This document shows positions 51,354 through 60,127 of a stretch of 64,000 nucleotides of DNA, in pieces. Each line of letters opens with the position of its first letter. Position 1 is the first letter of the stretch. Under the pieces are notes generated by a model that was not told the DNA's origin, did no database searches, and saw only the letters and a list, made by a program, of their open reading frames with translations. Location: the NCBI RefSeq assembly GCF_008064665.1, contig NZ_VRZA01000003.1, positions 372,001 to 436,000 of the forward strand, read 5' to 3'. This DNA comes from Parahaliea maris (GTDB taxonomy: Bacteria; Pseudomonadota; Gammaproteobacteria; Pseudomonadales; Halieaceae). The position numbers and the translations under genes were made by a program.

Positions 51354-54230
51354 TCAGGGAGTGCGCTGCAGCACGGGCTGTTGGCGCGGCGCGCTGTCCG
51401 CAGCCTGGGTTCCCGGCAGGTAGACCAGGAAGTCGACCGGGAAGTCGACGCCTTCGAGATCGCGATCCAGAATCACTGTGGCCGGCTGCTCTACCGTGAG
51501 CCACGCCCCGCAGGCTTCCCCCGGATCGCAGATGACCAGGTCGTTGTCGGCATCGGTGCCTGCGTACAGCTCATATTCCCCCTCGCTGACAGCCTCGAAG
51601 CGATAACGATAGCTTCCCTCGACCACCTGTAGCGCGGCCTGATCGACCACGGCCGAGCTGGCGCGGTGATACAGCAGGAGGTAGAGAGTGCCCAGGTCGG
51701 TATCGCCACTGCTGCCCACCGCCATCTGTGCCCGCAACTGCAGGGTGTTGGCGGTAGAGCGAATCGTCAGGGTCGCGGTGTACACACCTGTATCGAGTCC
51801 GGTGCGATCGACTCGCAGGGTGTAGCGGCCGAGGCCCCGCCCATCGATATCCTGCGGCTCCATGCTCAGCCAGGTGTCAGAACTGCTGCTCTCGAGAATT
51901 TGCAGGTCCTGGTCTCCACTCGCCCGCAGGGTGACATCCAGTTCCTGCACGCTGCTGCCGAAGCTGAAATTACTGGCGGAGGTGCTGAGCTGGCTCTGGC
52001 CGCCGTCACTGCCCCCACCCACCTCGAGTGCCGCGGTGACCGCGCGGTAGGCGTTGATCAGCCCGTAACCAAAGCTGTCATCCCGACCGGGGGCGCCGAG
52101 GTCATCAGTCAGACGCCCCTCACGTAACAGCTGGGCGATGGCGTCCGGGCTGAGGTTCGGATTGACTGACTTCATCAAAGCGATCACCGCACTGACATGG
52201 GGCGCCGCCATGGAGGTGCCGCTGATAAAGGTATACCCGTAATCGAGAGAACTTCCACGACCGGTGGCGCCGGTGCTCAGGACACCGTCCGGATAGCCGT
52301 CACCGCCCACATCCAGGCTGCTGTCGCCCCCCGGCGCGGTGAGATCGATCAGCGGGCCGCGGTTGCTGTAGGGCGCCAGTTGCTTGCGCGGGTCCACGGC
52401 GCCCACCGAGATTACCGCGTCGTAGGCCGCAGGATAGGAGGGAGCCGTAGAGGCCTCGTTACCTGCCGCTGCTACTACCACCGTACCGTTGGCGCGCACC
52501 TGGCGGTACAAATTCTGGGCAATACTGCTGAAGCCCTCACCGCCGATGCTCAGGTTGATGACGTCTGCCGGGCGTGTCGGCAAAGTGCCGGAGTCGTTGT
52601 CCAGGCCGGCGGCGTAGCGCACCGCCTGCAGCACGTCATAGCTGGTGCCGCCATCGTCGGCGAGGGCGCGCAGAGGCATCACCCGAACCCCGAAGGCAGC
52701 CCCGGCCACGCCGGTGTGGTTGTTGCCGGCAGCGGCCACCGTGCCGGCCACATGACTGCCGTGATAGCTGCTGTTGGCTGGCTCGGCGCGGTTGCCGGGA
52801 TCGTCGGGCTCAAGGTCGATGCCGTTGCCATCGCCCGCGCGAACCGGGTCGCGGATAAAGTCGTAACCCTGGAGCAATTGCCCGTCGAAGTCGGGGTGGT
52901 GTCGCAGGATGCCGGTATCCACCACAGCCACAGTTACATTGGCACTTCCCGTGCTGATATCCCAGGCGCCTGGCAGCTGGATCAGCGGATAGTGCCACTG
53001 GTAAGAGAGCGCCGGGTCGTTGGTGATCAGCAGCGGCCGCAGGCGATAGTTGGGGCTGGCCGCAGCCACTTCGGGGTCTTGCATGAGTCGCTTGATCGCC
53101 ATCAGCGTTTGCCAGCGCATCTTCGCTTCCGGATCGGCGAATTGCGCGGCGCGACTGGCGGCGCTTCCCAGGCTCAGGGTGGTGCTCGTTGCAGCGGGCT
53201 CCATCGCCAGCAGGCGCGGGCGCCCGGCGCCGCCGGCGCGCTGGCGCATGCCCATCCTCCAGGCCAGGTCCTCACTGTCGAGGTCCGGCCCCAGGCGGCG
53301 GTCTGCGGCTTCCCGGTAACTGACGATGGCTTCGCCGGGGATAAAGTCGGTGCGCCGGGATTCGGTTGCACTGATATCGCCCGGATTACCGATGCTCAGG
53401 ATGTAATTGGTGGCATCGTTATAGGCGAATACGTTGACCGCGTAGCGGCCATCCTCCGGCACCGAGACCTGCTCCAGGCTTTGGGTGTCCACCGAGAAGT
53501 CGACGATTTCCCCGGCACTGTTGTAGAGGTAGAGGTCGGCGTCGGCGCCCGTTTCCGAGCTGTCCGCCACCAGCAGGCTGACGACCTGCCCGGCAAGCAG
53601 GTCGACACCGAAATAGTCATCGACATCCCCGTTTGCGAAAGAGCGACCTTCCGCGCCGGTGCCGGGCTGGTTGACGTAGCCCCCAAGTGTCACCGGGTTG
53701 TCGATGGCCTGTCGCTCGGCCAGGGAGTCGTTACTGCGGTAGGGGGTGTCGGGGTTGTTGACGTCACTGTCGACCGTCTGGTTTGGCGAGGCAAGGAGGG
53801 TTCCCGAGAGGCTGAAGCGGGCCGTTCCGGCAGCGGGCTCGACGCTGATGGTTACGCTGGCGCTGGCCGTAGCACCATCGTTATCGGTGACGGTCAGGGT
53901 AAAGCTGAAGACGGTGGAATCACCCACCGGTGGCGCGATAAAGCTGGCAGTGGGTGTGTCCTCGCCACTCAGGCTCACGATGGGGCCGGTCACCTGCTCC
54001 CAGCTCCAGGTGGTGATGCTGCCGTCGGGGTCACGACTGTCGCTGCCGTCGAGTTCCACCGGGGTGTCTGCTGTCACCGTGGTCGGCGCGCTGGCGATCG
54101 CCTGCGGGGACTGATTGGCGGCGGGGGTGGAACTGCCTCCGCCCCCTCCGCTCCCTCCACCACCGCCGCCACAGGCGATCAGCAGCAACGGCAGGAGTAG
54201 CGCAGGCAATGTGCGGGGGTTGATGGTCAT
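51354..54230 (-). CDS. S8 (subtilisin-like) lipoprotein protease
   Basis: A 958-residue outer-surface protease. The signal ends in lipobox LIAC (Cys20), directly followed by a poly-Gly/Ser linker. Domain order: a PKD-like Ig fold (about 45-132), a pre-peptidase PPC domain (about 195-285), the S8 catalytic domain (about 400-745) with Asp438 (VAVVDTG), His490 (YHGSHVAG) and Ser673 (GTSMAAPH), then a BACON-like fold and a C-terminal beta-domain. All triad residues are present. It is likely anchored to the outer membrane and degrades external proteins. Confidence 0.92.
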   Translation of the reverse strand: MTINPRTLPALLLPLLLIACGGGGGGSGGGGGSSTPAANQSPQAIASAPTTVTADTPVELDGSDSRDPDGSITTWSWEQVTGPIVSLSGEDTPTASFIAPPVGDSTVFSFTLTVTDNDGATASASVTISVEPAAGTARFSLSGTLLASPNQTVDSDVNNPDTPYRSNDSLAERQAIDNPVTLGGYVNQPGTGAEGRSFANGDVDDYFGVDLLAGQVVSLLVADSSETGADADLYLYNSAGEIVDFSVDTQSLEQVSVPEDGRYAVNVFAYNDATNYILSIGNPGDISATESRRTDFIPGEAIVSYREAADRRLGPDLDSEDLAWRMGMRQRAGGAGRPRLLAMEPAATSTTLSLGSAASRAAQFADPEAKMRWQTLMAIKRLMQDPEVAAASPNYRLRPLLITNDPALSYQWHYPLIQLPGAWDISTGSANVTVAVVDTGILRHHPDFDGQLLQGYDFIRDPVRAGDGNGIDLEPDDPGNRAEPANSSYHGSHVAGTVAAAGNNHTGVAGAAFGVRVMPLRALADDGGTSYDVLQAVRYAAGLDNDSGTLPTRPADVINLSIGGEGFSSIAQNLYRQVRANGTVVVAAAGNEASTAPSYPAAYDAVISVGAVDPRKQLAPYSNRGPLIDLTAPGGDSSLDVGGDGYPDGVLSTGATGRGSSLDYGYTFISGTSMAAPHVSAVIALMKSVNPNLSPDAIAQLLREGRLTDDLGAPGRDDSFGYGLINAYRAVTAALEVGGGSDGGQSQLSTSASNFSFGSSVQELDVTLRASGDQDLQILESSSSDTWLSMEPQDIDGRGLGRYTLRVDRTGLDTGVYTATLTIRSTANTLQLRAQMAVGSSGDTDLGTLYLLLYHRASSAVVDQAALQVVEGSYRYRFEAVSEGEYELYAGTDADNDLVICDPGEACGAWLTVEQPATVILDRDLEGVDFPVDFLVYLPGTQAADSAPRQQPVLQRTP

Positions 54231-54378
54231 CGCCGGGTCCGCGGGGATAATGCTGCAACCATAGCAGAAATCGCGAGAGAGGCGTTCCGAACTGGCGTGC
54301 CAGGCAGGCCAGCGTCTATGATACTGGCACGCTTAAAACCACTCTAACGAGCTGCGTGCTCCCCACGGAGAAAATCCC

Positions 54379-54987
54379 ATGGCCAATCTGATGTACCAGG
54401 GTTCCGCCCCGGTGTTTACCCACCACCTGAAAAATCTGTCTGCCATCCTCAAGCTGGCGGCGAAGGATGCCAAGACCCGGGGTATTGCACCCGAGGTGCT
54501 GCTCAATGCCCGGCTGGCGCCAGACATGCTGCCCCTGGCGGCGCAGGTGATGATTGCGACCGATCACGCCAAGGGCTGCTGCGCCCGGCTGGCGGGCCAA
54601 CCGTCGCCGGTGTTCGCGGATACCGAGTCGACATTCGCCGAACTGGAGGCGCGAATCAGGAAAACCCTGGCCTTCATCCGTACTATCAAACCGGCTGAAT
54701 ACGCCGACAGCGAGACACGGGATATCACCCTGACCCTGCCCTTTGGTGAGCTTTATTTCAAGGGCGCTGACTACCTGCACGGCTGGGTATTGCCCAACTT
54801 CTACTTCCACTACACCACGGCCTACGACATCCTGCGTCACAATGGCCTGGCGGTGGGCAAGCGGGAGTACCTGGGAGTCGTACCCGGGATGGAAATGAAC
54901 GCCGCGGCGGCCCGGGCGATGGGTGTCAAGCCGCAGGCAGCGAAGAAGGCCGTAAAGAAAGCTGCGCGCAAAAAGGCCTCGAAATGA
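54379..54987 (+). CDS. DUF1993 protein with basic C-terminal tail
   Basis: A 202-residue protein. Residues 1-170 match DUF1993, a DinB-like helical fold: SAPVFTHHLKNLSAILKLA, VLLNARLAPDMLPLAAQVMIATDHAKG and YLHGWVLPNFYFHYTTAYDILRHNG are typical. The last 25 residues are rich in Lys and Ala (KKAVKKAARKK), unlike the core family. The RBS GGAGAA precedes the ATG. The core may bind metal or act in transfer reactions as in DinB proteins, but no activity is known. It precedes the NYN gene by 40 bases. Confidence 0.8.
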   Translation: MANLMYQGSAPVFTHHLKNLSAILKLAAKDAKTRGIAPEVLLNARLAPDMLPLAAQVMIATDHAKGCCARLAGQPSPVFADTESTFAELEARIRKTLAFIRTIKPAEYADSETRDITLTLPFGELYFKGADYLHGWVLPNFYFHYTTAYDILRHNGLAVGKREYLGVVPGMEMNAAAARAMGVKPQAAKKAVKKAARKKASK

Positions 54988-55027
54988 CCCGTGCCCTGGT
55001 GGTATCCCGGCTGGTGGATGTGACGAC

Positions 55028-55801
55028 GTGAGTAACCAGATGGAACAGCGCCGCAAGCTGGCGGTACTGATCGACGCCGACAATGTCAGCCCCAAGGTGT
55101 GTGAGGTGCTGGTTCAGGAGATTGCGACCTACGGTGTCGCCAGTGTCAAACGCGCTTACGGGGACTGGACCACGCCACAGCTGGGTTCGTGGAAAGACAT
55201 CCTTCACGAATACGCCATCAGCCCGATCCAGCAGTTCAGCTATACCCGGGGCAAGAATTCCACCGACGCGTCCATGGTCATCGATGCCATGGATCTGCTC
55301 TATACCGATAAGCTCGACGGCTTCTGCCTGGTGACCAGCGACTGCGACTTCACCCGCCTGGCCACCCGTATTCGCGAGGCGGGGCTGGTGGTATACGGAT
55401 TTGGCGAGCAGAAAACCCCGACGTCTTTACAGGCCGCCTGTGACAAGTTTGTTTTTCTCGAGGCCCTGATGGCGCCACAGGAGGAACCCAAAAAAAGCGG
55501 TACAAAAAGCACTGCGAACCAGAGCAAGAAGGCCAGCAAGAAGACCCTCAACCAGGATGCCCGACTCATCAACCTGTTGCGCGGGGCGGTGGATGCCACC
55601 TCCGACGAGCTCGGCTGGGCCAACATCTCGTTTGTGGGCCAGCACATCGCCAACCAGAGTTCTTTCGATTCGCGCAACTACGGCTATCGGAAACTCAGTG
55701 AGTTGATCGAGGTCACAGAGTTGTTCGACATGGAAAAACGGAACGTCCGCGATGACGGTTCCTACACACTGTATATTCGCGACAAGCGATTCAAACCCTG
55801 A
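55028..55801 (+). CDS. NYN domain and OST-HTH/LOTUS protein
   Basis: A 257-residue protein. The N-terminal NYN (PIN-like) nuclease domain (about 8-150) has LIDADNV, the acid-rich KNSTDASMVIDAMDLL and LVTSDCDFTRLA, the expected carboxylate ligands. A lysine-rich linker at about 155-178 leads to an OST-HTH domain (about 180-250, DELGWANISFVGQHIANQSSFDSRNYGYRKLSELI), which binds RNA or G-rich nucleic acid. GTG 55028 is used; ATG 55040 is an alternative. It is probably an RNA endonuclease or RNA-binding regulator. Confidence 0.85.
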   Translation: MSNQMEQRRKLAVLIDADNVSPKVCEVLVQEIATYGVASVKRAYGDWTTPQLGSWKDILHEYAISPIQQFSYTRGKNSTDASMVIDAMDLLYTDKLDGFCLVTSDCDFTRLATRIREAGLVVYGFGEQKTPTSLQAACDKFVFLEALMAPQEEPKKSGTKSTANQSKKASKKTLNQDARLINLLRGAVDATSDELGWANISFVGQHIANQSSFDSRNYGYRKLSELIEVTELFDMEKRNVRDDGSYTLYIRDKRFKP

Positions 55802-55829
55802 AACTCAATGCCATACAAAGGATAAAACA

Positions 55830-56201
55830 ATGATCGGATACGTCACCATCGGTGTTAGCGACATGGAAAAAGCCAAGGCCTTCTACACAGCCCTGCTGGA
55901 AGACCTGGGTGCCAGTGTGTTGTTCGACATGGACCGCATCGCCATGATCGGCAAGGGCATGGGGGAGCCCATGCTGGCCGTGTGCATTCCCTATAACGAG
56001 GAAGATCCGAGCCCCGGTAATGGCAATATGATCGCCATCAATCCCGGTTCCAAGGAGTTGGTAGACAAGCTGTACCATAAAGCCATCGAGCTTGGCGGGA
56101 CCTGCGACGGCGAACCGGGTCAACGCATTCCCGACATGTTCTACGGCGCCTACTTCCGCGACCCGGATGGCAACAAGGTCGCGTTTTACCAGTTCGGCTA
56201 A
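55830..56201 (+). CDS. VOC family protein (glyoxalase-like)
   Basis: A 123-residue single-domain vicinal-oxygen-chelate protein. It opens YVTIGVSDMEKAKAFYTALLEDLGA and ends AYFRDPDGNKVAFYQFG, the two halves of the beta-alpha-beta-beta-beta fold. ATG 55830 follows AAAGGA. Because one of the usual metal-ligand His residues is not obvious in the first strand (YVTIG rather than HV), it may bind substrate without being a full glyoxalase. It lies close after the NYN gene on the same strand. Confidence 0.8.
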   Translation: MIGYVTIGVSDMEKAKAFYTALLEDLGASVLFDMDRIAMIGKGMGEPMLAVCIPYNEEDPSPGNGNMIAINPGSKELVDKLYHKAIELGGTCDGEPGQRIPDMFYGAYFRDPDGNKVAFYQFG

Positions 56202-56216
56202 GGCCGTTGCGAGTCC

Positions 56217-56236
56217 AGCCGGCCGTCAGGCCGGCT
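56217..56236. terminator. hairpin between VOC and FAD-oxidase genes
   Basis: AGCCGGCC (56217-56224), loop GTCA, and GGCCGGCT (56229-56236) form a perfect 8-bp stem that covers the stop codon of the minus-strand FAD-oxidase gene and lies 16 bases after the VOC stop. It is likely a bidirectional end of transcription. Confidence 0.5.
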
Positions 56237-57695
56237 TGATGTTGCTATTGAGCCGGAACAGGTTGCCCGCGTCGTACTGTGACTTCAGTTTCTGGAGTCG
56301 CGAGTAGGCGGGGCCGTAGTTGCCAGCGGCACTGCTGTCACCCTCGAACTCGATATTGTCGTAGTAACCACCGGTGAAGGGGGCAAGGGCCGCAAACCAC
56401 TCCCGGGCCGCGGCCATCGCCGAGGCGTCCTCCGCCGGGTCCAGCCAGGCGCCGGCCACAATCACCATGGTTTCGGCATTGCGGTGGGGGAAGGCGGTAT
56501 CCAGCTCTCCCACCTGCTTGACCGCACCGCCGGCGGTGTGGGTGAAGAAGGCCAGACGCGGGTCGGGGCGGTAGGCCTCGATCATCGCGTCGACCAGCCC
56601 CTGGGTGATGTGTTTGACCATCCCGTTCTTGGCGTAGGAGCGCACGCCGTGGTGGAAGGTGGCATCCTCGTGGGTCTGCAGGACCATGTAGTCCTGTACC
56701 TTGATGCCGTCCTCGGCGACTTTGCCAATGGCCCGCAGGGGGGCCAGTTCTTTCTCCCCGAGTGCCGGGTCACCGGCGTAAACGACCTCCATGCCCACCA
56801 GGCCATCGCCCTCGGGTGTGGTGACCATCAGGGGGCCGGTGTAGAGGTCGTTCGACACTTTTTCCGACCACTCTCCGTAGAATTCCAGCACGTCCCGAGC
56901 CTGTGCCATGGGCCACATGATCAGGCCGGACAGTACGTTTCTGTTAAACGGATGCAGGCGGAAGTCGAACTGCGTGACGACACCGAAATTGCCACCCCCG
57001 CCGCGCAGCCCCCAGAACAGCTCGGGCTCCTCGCTGGCGGATACGGTCCTCAGCTTGCCGTCGGCAGTGACAATCCGGGCGCCGGCCAGGTTGTCGATGG
57101 CCAGCCCGTAGCGGCGATTGAGACGGCCAAAGCCTCCGCCGAGGGTGAAGCCACCCACGCCGGTGTGTGACACCACCCCGGCGGTGGTGACCAGCCCGTG
57201 GGCAAGGCTCGCGGTATCCAGGTTGTTGAGCAATGCACCTCCGGCGGCGGAGGCAATCTTGCGTTCGGGATTCACGTCGACCTGGTTGAGGTCGGCCAGG
57301 TCGATCATGATGCCCCCCTCACAGACCGATTTGCCGGGCCAGCTGTGGCCACCGCCACGTATGGCCACCAGCAGATTACGCTCGCGGGCGAAGGTGACCG
57401 CGTGAACGACATCCCGGCTGCTGGCGCAGCGGGCGATCAGCGCGGGATGTTTGTCGTGCATGCCGTTCCAGATGCGTCTGGCGGCATCGTAGCCCGAGTC
57501 GCCGGCAATCATGACGGGTCCGTCGAGCTCGCCACCGAATTCGCGAACCGCGGCGCGCTCCAGTTCGGTTTCGGCACCGTCGGAGGTCACTGCGCGAAGA
57601 CTGGTGCTGGCGTGCGCGGCTGACAGGAAGGGAAAGGGCAGGGTACAGGCGAGGCTGGCTCCTGCGGCGGAGCGGCAGAACTGACGGCGGTCCAT
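56226..57695 (-). CDS. FAD-binding oxidoreductase, BBE-type, Tat signal
   Basis: A 489-residue flavoprotein of the berberine bridge enzyme-like group. The N terminus DRRQFCRSAAGASLACTLPF is a likely Tat signal, which suggests export of a folded flavoprotein. The FAD-binding block is IRGGGHSWPGKSVCEGGIMIDL with the His that carries FAD. The second cross-link Cys of plant enzymes is replaced by SHTGVGG, so FAD is probably held by one bond. A BBE domain ends near NYGPAYSRLQKLKSQYD. The substrate is unknown. Confidence 0.87.
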   Translation of the reverse strand: MDRRQFCRSAAGASLACTLPFPFLSAAHASTSLRAVTSDGAETELERAAVREFGGELDGPVMIAGDSGYDAARRIWNGMHDKHPALIARCASSRDVVHAVTFARERNLLVAIRGGGHSWPGKSVCEGGIMIDLADLNQVDVNPERKIASAAGGALLNNLDTASLAHGLVTTAGVVSHTGVGGFTLGGGFGRLNRRYGLAIDNLAGARIVTADGKLRTVSASEEPELFWGLRGGGGNFGVVTQFDFRLHPFNRNVLSGLIMWPMAQARDVLEFYGEWSEKVSNDLYTGPLMVTTPEGDGLVGMEVVYAGDPALGEKELAPLRAIGKVAEDGIKVQDYMVLQTHEDATFHHGVRSYAKNGMVKHITQGLVDAMIEAYRPDPRLAFFTHTAGGAVKQVGELDTAFPHRNAETMVIVAGAWLDPAEDASAMAAAREWFAALAPFTGGYYDNIEFEGDSSAAGNYGPAYSRLQKLKSQYDAGNLFRLNSNIKPA

Positions 57696-57767
57696 AACAG
57701 CACCTCCAACTTGAGAGGTTGATGACCTTTTGCAGTCTAGCTCAATTGACGGATCGGGCCAGTGGGC

Positions 57768-58406
57768 TCACGACTCCTGGACGGCAGGGGGGCGAATATC
57801 GCCGAACAGCAATCGCAGGTGAGTTCGGTAGGCCTGCACCTGTTCCATCAATGCCTCGTTGTCATCGTAGATCCTTGCCAGCAGGATGCCGCCCTCGAGG
57901 GTCGAGCTGAACATGTCGGCCAGCGCGCTCGGTGAGACTTCGATAACCGGCGTGTAGATCGCCAGGGTTTCCTCCAGGCGCTCCTGCAGCATGGCGCGCC
58001 ATCCGAGCATGCCCTGCTGCATCATGTCGCGAATCTCGTCGTTGAATTGCTGGGTTTCGTAGGTGAAGGCGGCCACCAGGCAGCCCGGGTGCACCGAGGT
58101 CATCCCCGCCACTGTCTCGGTCAACAGGTTCAGGAAAATCAGCAGGCGTTGCAGGGGGTCCTCACTGAGGGCGTCGGCGCGCTCGCTGAGCTCCAGGAAC
58201 ATCGCGTCGTCCTGTTCGATATAGCGCTCTACCAGGGCCTTGGCCAGCGCCAGCTTTCCTTCGAAGTGATAGAAAAATCCGCCCTTGGTGATGGCGGCCT
58301 TGTCGATAATGTCCTCGATGGTGGTGCCGGCAAAACCGTGTTCCAGAATCATGGCTTCGGCGGTGCCGAGAATGCGTTCGCGACTGCTGTTGGCTCTGGA
58401 ATTCAA
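57768..58406 (-). CDS. TetR family regulator
   Basis: A 212-residue TetR-type repressor. The N-terminal HTH spans about 8-55: RERILGTAEAMILEHGFAGTTIEDIIDKAAITKGGFFYHFEGK. The C-terminal ligand domain resembles TetR_C_11-like. The start is TTG 58406 with a strong AGGAGG eight bases before it. It lies 72 bases upstream of the FAD-oxidase gene on the same strand, so it may control that gene. Its own promoter gap shows no clear operator. Confidence 0.87.
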   Translation of the reverse strand: MNSRANSSRERILGTAEAMILEHGFAGTTIEDIIDKAAITKGGFFYHFEGKLALAKALVERYIEQDDAMFLELSERADALSEDPLQRLLIFLNLLTETVAGMTSVHPGCLVAAFTYETQQFNDEIRDMMQQGMLGWRAMLQERLEETLAIYTPVIEVSPSALADMFSSTLEGGILLARIYDDNEALMEQVQAYRTHLRLLFGDIRPPAVQES

Positions 58407-58513
58407 CTGCCCAATCCTCCTGGGTGAGGACTCATATTGCTTTCACTATACCACCGGGGCCGCGGAATGCGTTGGGTTTGGCAAGCTGGCGTGGGTGGTT
58501 GTCGGCCCCTTTG

Positions 58514-59293
58514 CTAGCCCGCCAGGGTAGCGTTCAGGTCCACCGAAACCGGGCAGTGGTCCGAACCCATGATCTCGTTGTGAATATCGGCGCTGGTAAT
58601 GTGTTCCTGTACCAGGTTGTCGGACCCAAGGAAGTAGTCAATCCGCCAGCCAATGTTCTTGCCCCGGGCCCCGGCGCGATAACTCCACCAACTGTACTTC
58701 ACTTCGTCGGGATGCAGGTGGCGGAAGGTGTCGGTAAAACCGGCGGCGATGATGCGATCCATGCCATCGATCTCCGCCTGGGTATAGCCGGCGCTTTTAT
58801 TGTAATTGGGCTTGGGACGGGCGATATCGATTTCACGGTGGGCGACGTTGAAGTCACCGCACATCAGTACCGGTTTGTGCGCTTCCAGTTTCTTTACGAA
58901 TTCCAGAAACGCGTTATCCCAGCCCTGTCGGTAAGGCAGGCGGACGAGTTCGCTGCCGGAATTCGGGGTGTAGACGGTCACCAGGTAGTAGTCTTCGAAC
59001 TCCGCGGTCAGAACCCGTCCCTCCCGGTCGTGCTCCTCGATGCCGATATCCGCCTGAACTGCCAACGGCTGAGTGCGGCTGAGGATGGCAACGCCGGAGT
59101 AGCCCTTGCGTTCAGCGGAATTACTGTAGACGTGATAGCCGTCGATGCCTTCGAGGGCCGCAATGACCTGGTCATCCTGGGCCTTGGTCTCCTGCAGGCA
59201 AATGACGTCGGTCTGCAGGGATTGCAGTGAAGCCGCGAAGTCTTTCTTCATCACGGCGCGCAGGCCGTTCACGTTCCAGGAGGTAATTTTCAT
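58514..59293 (-). CDS. xthA: exodeoxyribonuclease III
   Basis: A 259-residue exonuclease III/AP endonuclease of the DNase I-like fold. Blocks in order: [10 protein letters not shown], the metal-binding Glu in [22 protein letters not shown], the active-site Tyr and Asn region [41 protein letters not shown] and the final SDHCPV with the catalytic His. It repairs abasic and oxidised 3' ends in DNA. Length matches the family (about 260). Confidence 0.94.
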   Translation of the reverse strand: MKITSWNVNGLRAVMKKDFAASLQSLQTDVICLQETKAQDDQVIAALEGIDGYHVYSNSAERKGYSGVAILSRTQPLAVQADIGIEEHDREGRVLTAEFEDYYLVTVYTPNSGSELVRLPYRQGWDNAFLEFVKKLEAHKPVLMCGDFNVAHREIDIARPKPNYNKSAGYTQAEIDGMDRIIAAGFTDTFRHLHPDEVKYSWWSYRAGARGKNIGWRIDYFLGSDNLVQEHITSADIHNEIMGSDHCPVSVDLNATLAG

Positions 59294-59388
59294 GGCACTG
59301 GGAAGCTTGTCAGTCGGGGGCGCATTCTAGCAAACGACTGCGGGTGGGTCCCGTGGCCAGTGCGAATTTACGTTTTGACGTGGTCTGC

Positions 59389-59928
59389 TCAGTCCTGCCG
59401 GGGGTATTGCCGGAGTGTCAGCGTATCGCCGCGCTGGGTGAATTCGATGTGTTTGAGGAATGACATGCCCAGCAGCACCTGGTTGCTGTCGAGCCCGGGC
59501 AGAATGGTGGCCGGTACCCGGGCCAGGCGAATATCGCCGACCCCGACGCTATCGAGCTGTGTGATATAGGCCGCCGCGGTCCCGTTCGCGGTCTGGGTGG
59601 CGATGCGCTGCCCCCGCTCCAGCCCGAGTTGCCGGGCCACGGAGTCGGGGACCGCGATGCCTGTGGCACCGGTGTCGAGCATGAACAGCACGGGCTGGTC
59701 GTTGATGCTACCGCTGGTCACATAGTGGCCGTAGCGGTTGCGTTTGAGGCTTACTTCGCGGATCCCGTTGGCCCCGGTGACGGTGTTGACGCTCTGGTTA
59801 GGGTTTTGTTGTTGTTCCAGCAGGCCGGAAAAATAACCTCCCAGCAGGGCCATCAGTACGATCCAGGCCAGGGCCTGCATGGCCAGCCCCATTTTCTTCT
59901 GTTCCCGCGCTTCGCGATTTCCACTCAT
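59389..59928 (-). CDS. retropepsin-like aspartic protease
   Basis: A 179-residue membrane-anchored protein with one hydrophobic segment (about 16-36) and a TIGR02281-type retropepsin fold. The catalytic Asp85 lies in FMLDTGATGIAVPD, and the second flap-like strand reads LLGMSFLKHIEFTQRGDTLTL, a family trademark. It faces the periplasm if the anchor is a normal type II signal. It lies 95 bases upstream of xthA on the same strand. Substrate and role are unknown. Confidence 0.83.
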   Translation of the reverse strand: MSGNREAREQKKMGLAMQALAWIVLMALLGGYFSGLLEQQQNPNQSVNTVTGANGIREVSLKRNRYGHYVTSGSINDQPVLFMLDTGATGIAVPDSVARQLGLERGQRIATQTANGTAAAYITQLDSVGVGDIRLARVPATILPGLDSNQVLLGMSFLKHIEFTQRGDTLTLRQYPRQD

Positions 59929-60127
59929 TCTCTGATCCGGTGCAGGGTCGTTGCCCAGTCGACATAGGGTCAGGGTAAGGAGCCCGGCGCCGGATTACCA
60001 TCCCTGCCCTCCCACACATACGGACCTGCAAGGAAATGCCAGCGATTTGTGGCCCCCGCCGCAGTGGTGGCGCCAAGGGGGGTTGCCTAGACTGAACGCC
60101 GTTACTGGCGCCATGCAAGGAGTACCC

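Noticed and set aside
52197-54200. A 667-codon open frame antisense to the S8 protease gene
   Set aside because: Repetitive low-complexity composition mirrors the protease codons; no domain is recognisable.
54320-54345. A second sigma-54 like -24 element (TGGCACGCTTAAAAC)
   Set aside because: The -24 half is present, but the required GC at -12 is missing.
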